A stretch of DNA of 64,000 nucleotides from Pleurocapsa minor GSE-CHR-MK 17-07R (GTDB lineage Bacteria; Chloroflexota; Anaerolineae; Aggregatilineales; Phototrophicaceae): positions 930,001-994,000 of the forward strand of contig JAHHHY010000001.1 of assembly GCA_019359125.1 (NCBI GenBank). The letters run 5' to 3'. The translations under genes and the position numbers were made by a program. Below the pieces are notes generated by a model. That model was not told where the DNA came from. It made no database searches and saw nothing but the letters and a program-made list of their open reading frames with translations. Shown piece after piece: positions 49,907 through 56,774 of this stretch; position 1 is the stretch's first letter; each line of letters begins with the position of its first letter.

Positions 49907-50362
49907 ATGAACAGCCGTGCAGCACAAAACCACCTTAGCCATAGGTCCAGCATGGGCAGTATTGCCGTCGATGGACTGATTGCCGGGGGCGCTGCGGGCG
50001 TGGCCATGATAGCCTATTTGCTGCCCACCGCTGGCGAAGCACCCGCTGAGTTACTCAGTCGTTTCAGTGGCATGGGGATGCAGCCTTCAGCACTGTTGGG
50101 GGCAGTTGGTCATCTTGCGGTCTGCGCGATCTATGGTATGGCATTCAGCATCCTGTGGCGCGTCGTGCGGGGCAGTGATCGCCGATTCATCCGCGTCATG
50201 GCTGGCATCGTGTACGGGCTGATCCTATTTGTCACAGCTGAGTGGATAATCCTGCCCGCTATACAATCGCCCCTGCTCGATATTCCCGCAGTGCATTGGG
50301 GAATCGCGCACGCAATCTATGGGATCATGCTAGGCTATCTGTATCGATCTGGCCGGAGCTAA
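49907..50362 (+). CDS. Small multi-TM membrane protein of unknown function
   Basis: A 151-residue protein with about four TM segments (GLIAGGAAGVAMIAYLL, LGAVGHLAVCAIYGMAFSIL, MAGIVYGLILFVTAEWIILP, WGIAHAIYGIMLGYLY). No family recognised; it resembles small membrane proteins with a Gly-rich first helix. AGAAAGG precedes the ATG at 49907 by 6 nt. The next gene starts 4 nt after its stop, so it is the first gene of the four-gene membrane operon under promoter B. Confidence 0.7.
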   Translation: MNSRAAQNHLSHRSSMGSIAVDGLIAGGAAGVAMIAYLLPTAGEAPAELLSRFSGMGMQPSALLGAVGHLAVCAIYGMAFSILWRVVRGSDRRFIRVMAGIVYGLILFVTAEWIILPAIQSPLLDIPAVHWGIAHAIYGIMLGYLYRSGRS

Positions 50363-50366
50363 GCCT

Positions 50367-51584
50367 ATGCAAGGCGTGATTATTCGCTCAGAAGCATGGT
50401 TTCGAAGGTTATTATGGGGACTGGTGTGCTACAACATCGTCGTCTGCCTGATAACGTTGATAGACTTTATCCAACATCCAACCGCTTTCAGCCCATACAA
50501 CGCCTTTAATGGAAGCCCGATCTATCGTTGGTTCGTGGTTCTGCTGGCAGGACCCGCAACGATGCTGATTGGTGGGCTGATCCTCCGGCGTACAAAAGGT
50601 AACGTGATTGGGCTGTTGATGATAATCTGGGGTGGCGGACTGTTTGGTTTCGGTATGTCTGTTGAAATTGATCCCCTATGGTACAGCCTGTCTTCGCTGA
50701 TGATCGGCGTAACGTGGGCGGCACTCATTCTCATGCCCCTACTATTTCCCAATGGAAAATCGTTTCCTGCGTGGCTGATGCCAATCCTGTTCGCAAACAT
50801 GCTCACACCGTCGGTGTTAGGCGTGATTACGGTCTTCTCAGCATTTGAAGTGCCAAACTTGGCGGGTGTGCCGCTCAATCCGCTCTATATCGCTGGATTA
50901 GCAGAGATACGCTCCACCCTGTCGGCTTTCTGGACGGTCATCTTTCTGCCGCTGATTCCTGGTGTACTGGTGTCGCCTGTAATGCGCTACCGACGCGCAA
51001 CCCTGCATGAGCGCCAGCAGTTGAAGTGGTTCGTCTGGTGGTCGGCAATCCTGTTCGTCCCTTACCTCCTGTTTTATTTGTGGGCAGTCACACAGTATGC
51101 TGACATCGCGGATGCTCCCCCGATTGTCGCGACGATCGGTAACGCCCTGGTTGGCGTAATTGGTTTGTTCCCTCCCATCGCCATCGGCTATTCCATCCTG
51201 CGCCACCGCCTGTACGACATCGACATCATCATCCGGCGCACGCTGATTTACGCGGTGCTGACAGGTATTCTTGCTATCGTTTACTTCGGCGCGATCATCC
51301 TGACCCAGCAACTCTTACGCGCCGCGACCGGAGAAACCCCGGACATCGCCATTGTCCTCTCCACATTGCTTATTGCCGCGCTGTTCAGCCCCATTCGTCG
51401 GCGCGTGCAGGACGTGATCGACCGCCGCCTGTATCGCCGCAAATATGACATGGAAAAAACACTGGCGGGCTTCCAGCAGACCTTACGCGATGAAGTGGAC
51501 ATGGAGACATTGAAGTCGAATCTGGTGGGCGTGGTCAGCGAAACGATGCAGCCGAACAAGATCGCGCTGTGGGTGAAAGAGTAG
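50367..51584 (+). CDS. Multi-TM sensor-like protein, tandem paralogue 1
   Basis: A 405-residue membrane protein: six to eight TM segments, then the conserved module RLYDIDIIIRRTLIYAVLTG, LFSPIRRRVQDVIDRRLYRR, KYDMEKTLAGFQQTLRDEVD and VVSETMQPNKIALWVKE. In Chloroflexota this module commonly precedes histidine-kinase or GAF domains, so these proteins look like sensors whose output domain is missing or supplied by a partner. It is the first of four paralogues whose C-terminal ~130 residues are nearly identical while the N-terminal halves differ. It starts 4 nt after the previous gene. Confidence 0.78.
   Translation: MQGVIIRSEAWFRRLLWGLVCYNIVVCLITLIDFIQHPTAFSPYNAFNGSPIYRWFVVLLAGPATMLIGGLILRRTKGNVIGLLMIIWGGGLFGFGMSVEIDPLWYSLSSLMIGVTWAALILMPLLFPNGKSFPAWLMPILFANMLTPSVLGVITVFSAFEVPNLAGVPLNPLYIAGLAEIRSTLSAFWTVIFLPLIPGVLVSPVMRYRRATLHERQQLKWFVWWSAILFVPYLLFYLWAVTQYADIADAPPIVATIGNALVGVIGLFPPIAIGYSILRHRLYDIDIIIRRTLIYAVLTGILAIVYFGAIILTQQLLRAATGETPDIAIVLSTLLIAALFSPIRRRVQDVIDRRLYRRKYDMEKTLAGFQQTLRDEVDMETLKSNLVGVVSETMQPNKIALWVKE
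51195..51575 (+). repeat. Homologous C-terminal module, copy 1
   Basis: About 380 nt highly similar to 52383-52763, 53702-54075 and 56295-56675, covering the last TM pair and cytoplasmic tail. Confidence 0.8.
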
Positions 51585-51587
51585 CCA

Positions 51588-52805
51588 ATGCCTAAACAAA
51601 CGCCAAAACGCGACTGGTTTTACTGGGTCATTCTGGCATTTACAGGTGTCCAGCTTGTGTGGACTGCTGGGTTGGTAGTGGACTTCATAATGTATCCACT
51701 CGCCCAAACACTCATGTTTCCATCGTCCATCTTTCGTTTAATTTTGGCACTTCTGATCATGCCGCTCGCATTTTGCACCGCGTTTATCGTCATCAGGCGT
51801 CAACCAACCAGTGTCGTTGGGGTGCTGCTGCTGCTTTGGGGGACTCAGATTGCAAGTGCAACGCTTCGTACAGACAGCTTCTTGTCGAGTTACAGCGGTA
51901 TTGCACTGGGCTGGATTGGGTTTTGGCTGATCCCCTTCTTTTTCCCGGATGGTCGCATTTTCCCCATTCGATGGTCAGGCGTAATTAAAGTTTTGGCGAC
52001 CATACTAATTGTTGCCGCCTGGTTCTATACCCTGACGACTCCCGATTTTGCTTCCAGCACTGTGCTTAATCACTGGTATGTTCCTGCCTTAGCGGCACTG
52101 TTCCCGCTGATCAACATCGTCGAGTCGGCTTCCCTAGTGATGCTCGCAGCCTTCATCATTCCGTCTCTGATGATGCGTTTTCGAGCAGGCAATCTGACGA
52201 CCCGCCGCCAGATGACATGGCTGGGCTGGGTGTTTTCCATCGTAGTATTCGTGGGCCTGCTGCTTGCCCCAACAGGTATTCTACAATCGCCTGTGTCGAG
52301 TTTGAGTACTTTCGAGAGACTTGCCCTGACAGGGTTCACGATTTTCGTCTATCTTTCCCCATACATCGCCGTCAGCAATGCCATCCTGCGTCATCGCCTG
52401 TACGACATCGACATCATTATCCGGCGCACGCTGATCTATTCAGTGCTGACGGGTATTCTCGCCATTGTCTACTTCGGCGCGATCATCCTGACGCAACAGC
52501 TCTTCCGGGCCGCGACCGGCGAAACGCCAGACATCGCCATAGTCATTTCAACTCTGCTGATTGCCGCGCTGTTCAGCCCTGTGCGCCGGCGCGTGCAGGA
52601 CGTGATCGACCGCCGCCTGTATCGCCGCAAATATGACGTGGAAAAAACGCTGGCGGGTTTTCAGCAGACCTTGCGCGATGAAGTGGACATGGAGACGTTG
52701 AAGTCGAATCTGGTGGGCGTGGTCAGCGAAACGATGCAGCCGACCAGGATCGCACTTTGGGTGAAACCTGATGCCGTTTTTCATGCAGCCAACACAGTCG
52801 AATAA
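51588..52805 (+). CDS. Multi-TM sensor-like protein, tandem paralogue 2
   Basis: A 405-residue paralogue starting 3 nt after paralogue 1. The N-terminal TM half (residues ~15-260) differs in sequence from paralogue 1. The C-terminal module (IIIRRTLIYSVLTGILAIV, ALFSPVRRRVQDVIDRRLYR, VVSETMQPTRIALWVKP) is nearly identical. It ends with ~9 extra residues after the shared WVKP. It is probably in one transcript with paralogue 1. Confidence 0.78.
   Translation: MPKQTPKRDWFYWVILAFTGVQLVWTAGLVVDFIMYPLAQTLMFPSSIFRLILALLIMPLAFCTAFIVIRRQPTSVVGVLLLLWGTQIASATLRTDSFLSSYSGIALGWIGFWLIPFFFPDGRIFPIRWSGVIKVLATILIVAAWFYTLTTPDFASSTVLNHWYVPALAALFPLINIVESASLVMLAAFIIPSLMMRFRAGNLTTRRQMTWLGWVFSIVVFVGLLLAPTGILQSPVSSLSTFERLALTGFTIFVYLSPYIAVSNAILRHRLYDIDIIIRRTLIYSVLTGILAIVYFGAIILTQQLFRAATGETPDIAIVISTLLIAALFSPVRRRVQDVIDRRLYRRKYDVEKTLAGFQQTLRDEVDMETLKSNLVGVVSETMQPTRIALWVKPDAVFHAANTVE
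52383..52763 (+). repeat. Homologous C-terminal module, copy 2
   Basis: Very similar at the nucleotide level to copy 1, most clearly through the RLYDIDIIIRRTLIYSVLTG and VVSETMQP regions. Confidence 0.8.
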
Positions 52806-52851
52806 TGTTACAACTTCATACATCTTGATCTGGACTGTCTGAGGTTGTGTC

Positions 52852-54087
52852 ATGATGGTCGCCCCAGCAACAGCAAACCGATTCCGTTATCGAAAGTGGT
52901 ACATCGCCTGGTCCTGCTTTGTCCTGACGCTCGCCGTTATCCTATGCATCGGCATCGAGTACTGGCTGCAACGCCTGGCGTCAATGATCCAGATTGGAGG
53001 CGAGTACCGCATTCTGGCGCTGCTAAATGTGGCCACCATGGTGCTGCTGCTCGGAGTGGTATGCATATCTGCCACGCTGATTTTCTGGAAAGCGCAGTCG
53101 AAAGCAGTGGGTTTGCTCCTTGCGACCACCATGATGCTGTATTGGTCGATGAACAGCACGCCTTTCGACCTACTAACCAAGTCGGAGAACACTCCGCTGG
53201 CGGCCCTGTTTGCTCCGGTGATCCTCACGCTGCGGGCGGCATCGCTTCCGCTTGCTCTCGCGCTGTTGTTTAGTTTTCCAGATGGCAAATTTGCGCCCCG
53301 ATGGTCACGCTGGTTGGTGGCGGCCTATACGCTGCTCACCATGATTTATCTCATTTTTCCCGATTTCCCGACCAATACGGTGTATGGCGCGACCTGGCGA
53401 AAGACGCTGGAGCTCTCGTTCGTCACGGCAACGGTCCCGTTCATGATCGGAATTGTCGCGCAGGTTGTGCGTTTCCGTCGTGCCTCTCCAGAACAGCGCA
53501 GTCAGATCAAATGGACGGCATTAGGCATGACGACAATGGTGGCAGGCACCATCCTGTACTACGCTGTCTACATCCTCTTTCCGCCCACAGCTCTGGATGA
53601 GGGCATTCACCGCCTGGAGCTGCTGCGTCAGCTCATTCAGCTCGTGCTGGCGGTCATCGTGCCAAGCGCGTGCTTTATGATTGCCATCTTTCGTTACCGG
53701 CTGTGGTCGGTCAATAACGTCATCCGCCGTACCCTGATTTATTCTGTGCTGACAACGATTCTCGCGGTGATTTACTTCGGCGGCATCATCCTCACCCAGC
53801 AGATCTTCCGCGCCGCCACGGGCGAAACGCAGGATATCGCCATCGTCATTTCAACCCTTTTGATCGCCGCGCTGTTTTCGCCCATTCGCCGCCGCGTGCA
53901 GAACGTGATCGACCGCCGCTTGTACCGTCGCAAATATGATGTGGAAAAGACGCTGGCAGAATTTCAGCAGAATTTACGCGATGAAGTCGATATGGAGACG
54001 CTGAAGGAAAATCTGGTAGGCGTGGTCAGCGAGACCATGCAGCCGGACAAGATCGCGCTGTGGGTGCGCGAAAGCAGCACAAAATAG
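52852..54087 (+). CDS. Multi-TM sensor-like protein, tandem paralogue 3
   Basis: A 411-residue paralogue, 46 nt after paralogue 2. It has an unusual N-terminal TM block (ALLNVATMVLLLGVVCISATLI) and the FPDGKFAPRWSRW turn typical of this group. The C-terminal module is more diverged than in copies 1, 2 and 4: SVLTTILAVIYFGGIILTQQIF and AEFQQNLRDEVDMETLKENL. The role is unknown but likely the same as its paralogues. Confidence 0.77.
   Translation: MMVAPATANRFRYRKWYIAWSCFVLTLAVILCIGIEYWLQRLASMIQIGGEYRILALLNVATMVLLLGVVCISATLIFWKAQSKAVGLLLATTMMLYWSMNSTPFDLLTKSENTPLAALFAPVILTLRAASLPLALALLFSFPDGKFAPRWSRWLVAAYTLLTMIYLIFPDFPTNTVYGATWRKTLELSFVTATVPFMIGIVAQVVRFRRASPEQRSQIKWTALGMTTMVAGTILYYAVYILFPPTALDEGIHRLELLRQLIQLVLAVIVPSACFMIAIFRYRLWSVNNVIRRTLIYSVLTTILAVIYFGGIILTQQIFRAATGETQDIAIVISTLLIAALFSPIRRRVQNVIDRRLYRRKYDVEKTLAEFQQNLRDEVDMETLKENLVGVVSETMQPDKIALWVRESSTK
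53702..54075 (+). repeat. Homologous C-terminal module, copy 3
   Basis: The most diverged copy of the ~380-nt module, still clearly alignable to copies 1, 2 and 4. Confidence 0.75.
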
Positions 54088-54112
54088 GAAGATTCCTATA
54101 AACGCACAATCG

Positions 54113-54143
54113 TAACGATTTCAGGACTATGGCCTGATACGCT
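54113..54143 (+). promoter_or_regulatory. SARP-type promoter C (TPR gene)
   Basis: TAACGAT (54113-54119), 4 nt, GGACTAT (54124-54130), 7 nt, TACGCT (54138-54143). Same spacing as sites A, B and D. The first ATG of the TPR gene lies 53 nt downstream. Confidence 0.75.
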
Positions 54144-54196
54144 GTTGCTCAGGGTGGATTGCATTGTTTGCCAATTTCATAACAGGAGATGCACAC

Positions 54197-54256
54197 ATGG
54201 CTGAAAACATGGACACCATTTTGACGACAGACACGGAGGCACGTGTCTCGCGCTAG
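54197..54256 (+). other. 5' coding segment ending in an in-frame TAG
   Basis: ATG 54197, with AGGAGA 8 nt upstream, opens 19 codons (MAENMDTILTTDTEARVSR) and then meets TAG at 54254-54256. The frame continues without further stop into the TPR gene. This may be a nonsense mutation, a leader peptide, readthrough or a sequence error. Confidence 0.6.
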
Positions 54257-54271
54257 CGCACACTGGTAAGC

Positions 54272-55360
54272 GTGGGTCACTATCTGCGCTCGAGCGAGCC
54301 GCTGGTGCAGTTGTGGGCAATCGGCGGAGACGAGCTGCTTCAACGCCTTTATGACGAGGCGATACTCCGCTACGAAGCCCAGCCAAAAGACAAATCTCAC
54401 CTGATCTTCGCTGTAAACCTGTCTGACTTTCTGATGCTGCTAGTATGGCGGGCGGCCGTCGAGCGGGTAAAGGCGGATTTGCCGAATCATCCGTTCACCG
54501 AGTTGGTTGTCGGAAGCTATCTGGTGCGCACTGGCGAAAAAGAGGAGGCGAAGCCCTATATGGACCGCGCCTTGGCGATGGATGCCGGCAACCCGGACAT
54601 GGTAGCGATATGTGCCAGCATGTACGCATTGGACTGGAAAATGCCTCAGCGAGGCTTGGAGATGATCCATCAGGCGATGGCGGCTGAACCTGATGTCGCG
54701 TGGTATCACATTGTGCGTGGTGATATCTACGGTATCGCGCTCAACGACCATGCTGCTGCATTCAAGGATTATGACCGCGCGGTTGAACTGTCGCCAGATC
54801 ACTATCCGTTCCGCAATATGCGGGCGGCAGCGCAGATCGAATTAGGAAATCACGCCGCTGCGATTACCGATCTTGAATATGCCCTCAAGGTGAACCCCGA
54901 CAGTCCCAACGGGCGTTTTTCACTGCTTAAATGCTATTTGAGCATCAACGATATGCGCGGCGCGGCAGATGCGCTGCTGGCTCCACGTACTTATTTACAG
55001 GACGTCCGGGCGCTCGATACAGGTGACCCGATCACACTGCCCATCCTGCCAAACCTGACGCATCGCCTTGCATTCAGCGGTAACAGCGGAGAGAGCGTTA
55101 AGATCACCGCGGAAAGTGACGATGCCAGACTGGTTGCGCCATTCACCGCGCTTATTGGTCCGGATGGCAGCGTCATCGCTCACTCTGTCCTGTACGCATC
55201 GCAGGCGGATACACCGGACGCCCGTGTTACCCTGACTGCGGTACTCGCGGACACAGGCAGCTATACCTGTATCGTCTGCCAGAATCTCGGCACATGGGAA
55301 TCATTGGGCGAAGGTGAACTGCGCGTGACACTTACGGTGAATGATCCGCCAGCGTCCTGA
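54272..55360 (+). CDS. TPR protein with C-terminal beta domain (5' end interrupted by TAG)
   Basis: About 362 residues from a GTG at 54272. TPR repeats span ~1-240 (GEKEEAKPYMDRALAMDAGN, HAAAFKDYDRAVELSPDHYP, HAAAITDLEYALKVNPDSPN) and a PPC-like beta domain follows (LAFSGNSGESVKITAES, DTGSYTCIVCQNLG). The same frame extends upstream to the strong start at 54197 but for one TAG codon, so the original protein was probably ~387 residues. No signal peptide is visible, unlike the similar protein at 48470-49774. It has its own promoter C and lies between paralogues 3 and 4. Whether it is still expressed from the GTG is uncertain. Confidence 0.72.
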   Translation: MGHYLRSSEPLVQLWAIGGDELLQRLYDEAILRYEAQPKDKSHLIFAVNLSDFLMLLVWRAAVERVKADLPNHPFTELVVGSYLVRTGEKEEAKPYMDRALAMDAGNPDMVAICASMYALDWKMPQRGLEMIHQAMAAEPDVAWYHIVRGDIYGIALNDHAAAFKDYDRAVELSPDHYPFRNMRAAAQIELGNHAAAITDLEYALKVNPDSPNGRFSLLKCYLSINDMRGAADALLAPRTYLQDVRALDTGDPITLPILPNLTHRLAFSGNSGESVKITAESDDARLVAPFTALIGPDGSVIAHSVLYASQADTPDARVTLTAVLADTGSYTCIVCQNLGTWESLGEGELRVTLTVNDPPAS

Positions 55361-55401
55361 TATAAATGAAGGGATCAAACGAAACTCGACTGTCCCAGAG
55401 T

Positions 55402-55488
55402 TTAATCTAGTTGGCATTACCAGTCATAAGTGTGGTCAGCGAGGCGATGCAACTGAACAAGATCGAGGTGTGGGTGAACGAGAAGTAG
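55402..55488 (+). pseudogene. Remnant 3' end of a fifth multi-TM paralogue
   Basis: The stretch 55431-55488 (GTGGTCAGCGAGGCGATG through TAG) matches the end of paralogue 1 (51533-51584), encoding VVSEAMQLNKIEVWVNEK versus VVSETMQPNKIALWVKE. Weaker similarity (AATCTAGTTGGC) extends back to ~55402. The rest of that gene is missing and the TPR gene occupies its place. Confidence 0.7.
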
Positions 55489-56697
55489 ATGATGAAAGCA
55501 ACACGACTTTTCCGTTTCCTAACCTTTCTGACCATTCCAGTCGCTGTCGGCGCGTTGTTCTTGATAGTTGATTTGGCGCTGCATCCATTTGAACCCAGCA
55601 TAGGCTATCAACCATTCTGGACTCGCTGGGTGTATGGTTCTATCTTCCCAATCGCCAACATCGTGATCGGTGCTCTGTGTATTCGCCGAGTCCGCGACAA
55701 CATCATTGGACCTCTTCTGATCATTTACGGTTCTGGACTCACAGCACAATCAATTCGCGCTGGTTTCGATCCGGCTTTTGGTGCATTACTCTTCTTCGTA
55801 GGCGGTTTTTTGGGGTGGGTTGGTTTTTTTGTGCTGGTACTGTTGTTTCCGAACGGTAAACCCCATCCTCATTGGATGCGCTGGTTTTTAATCGTGGTGC
55901 TCATTATCGCATCGGGTTACGGTGTATTTTTTCCTCTGGGGTCGCCGAACTTCATTTATGGCGCTGACGATGCGCCAAACCGCTTGATCGAGAATCCGTT
56001 TTTTTTACCAACGATGGTACCCATCTATCAAGCGTTCCTTGGAATCATGTCAGCGATATTGTTACCTGTTTTCATTATTCTGCTGCCATTGTCTGTCTTC
56101 TTGCGCTATCGTGCCGCCGGACATCAGGAACGCGCGCAAATTCGCTGGATCTTGTGGGGCGTTCTCGTAATGATGTTAGCAGCTATCGTCCAGAGGATCC
56201 TGGTTGCATTGGAATTGCCAGGGCTTGGCAATACAGTGAGCGCGATCAGTACGACTCTGGTGTTCACATTGCCCGCCCTGGCAGTTAGCAACGCCATCCT
56301 CCGGCACAAGCTGTATGACATCGACATCATCATCCGGCGCACGCTGATCTACTCAGTGCTGACGGGTATTCTCGCTATCGTTTACTTTGGTGCGATCATA
56401 CTCACCCAGCAGCTCTTCCGCGCTGCGACGGGAGAAACGCCAGACATCGCCATTGTCATTTCAACACTATTGATCGCCGGGTTGTTTTCACCCATTCGCA
56501 GACGGGTGCAGAACGTGATCGACCGCCGCCTGTACCGTCGTAAATATGACGTGGAAAATACGCTGGCGGGCTTCCAGCAGACCTTACGCGATGAAGTCGA
56601 TATGGAGACGTTGAAAGCGAATCTGGTCGGCGTGGTCAGCGGCACCATGCAGCCAAACAGGATCGCGCTGTGGGTGCGTGATTCCACTACAAAATAG
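55489..56697 (+). CDS. Multi-TM sensor-like protein, tandem paralogue 4
   Basis: A 402-residue paralogue starting immediately after the TAG of the remnant. N-terminal TM half (residues ~8-265) differs from its paralogues; the C-terminal module (SVLTGILAIVYFGAIILTQQ, LFSPIRRRVQNVIDRRLYRR, VVSGTMQPNRIALWVRD) is almost identical to copies 1 and 2. SETMQP is altered to SGTMQP. No separate promoter is visible, so it is probably transcribed from promoter C with the TPR gene. Confidence 0.78.
   Translation: MMKATRLFRFLTFLTIPVAVGALFLIVDLALHPFEPSIGYQPFWTRWVYGSIFPIANIVIGALCIRRVRDNIIGPLLIIYGSGLTAQSIRAGFDPAFGALLFFVGGFLGWVGFFVLVLLFPNGKPHPHWMRWFLIVVLIIASGYGVFFPLGSPNFIYGADDAPNRLIENPFFLPTMVPIYQAFLGIMSAILLPVFIILLPLSVFLRYRAAGHQERAQIRWILWGVLVMMLAAIVQRILVALELPGLGNTVSAISTTLVFTLPALAVSNAILRHKLYDIDIIIRRTLIYSVLTGILAIVYFGAIILTQQLFRAATGETPDIAIVISTLLIAGLFSPIRRRVQNVIDRRLYRRKYDVENTLAGFQQTLRDEVDMETLKANLVGVVSGTMQPNRIALWVRDSTTK
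56295..56675 (+). repeat. Homologous C-terminal module, copy 4
   Basis: Near-identical to copies 1 and 2 over ~380 nt. Confidence 0.8.
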
Positions 56698-56721
56698 GGG
56701 ATTTCGATGCGTGATACGTCG

Positions 56722-56752
56722 TAACGATGTTAGGACGATCACTCGGTACGCT
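56722..56752 (+). promoter_or_regulatory. SARP-type promoter D (phosphatase/STAS operon)
   Basis: TAACGAT (56722-56728), 4 nt, GGACGAT (56733-56739), 7 nt, TACGCT (56747-56752), spacing as in sites A-C. A 14-nt stretch overlapping it (TGATACGTCGTAAC, 56712-56725) recurs at 56806-56819 inside the next gene. Confidence 0.78.
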
Positions 56753-56774
56753 GGGGTCAAATGGAGGGTCGGGT

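Noticed and set aside
47453-56752. Reading the shared motif as an ECF sigma promoter (CGTAACG as -35, TACGCT as -10)
   Set aside because: The gap of about 20 nt is too long for ECF promoters, and the heptamer pair at 11-bp period fits the SARP layout better. The palindrome ATCGT-A-ACGAT is seen in sites B and C only, so it is not the conserved feature.
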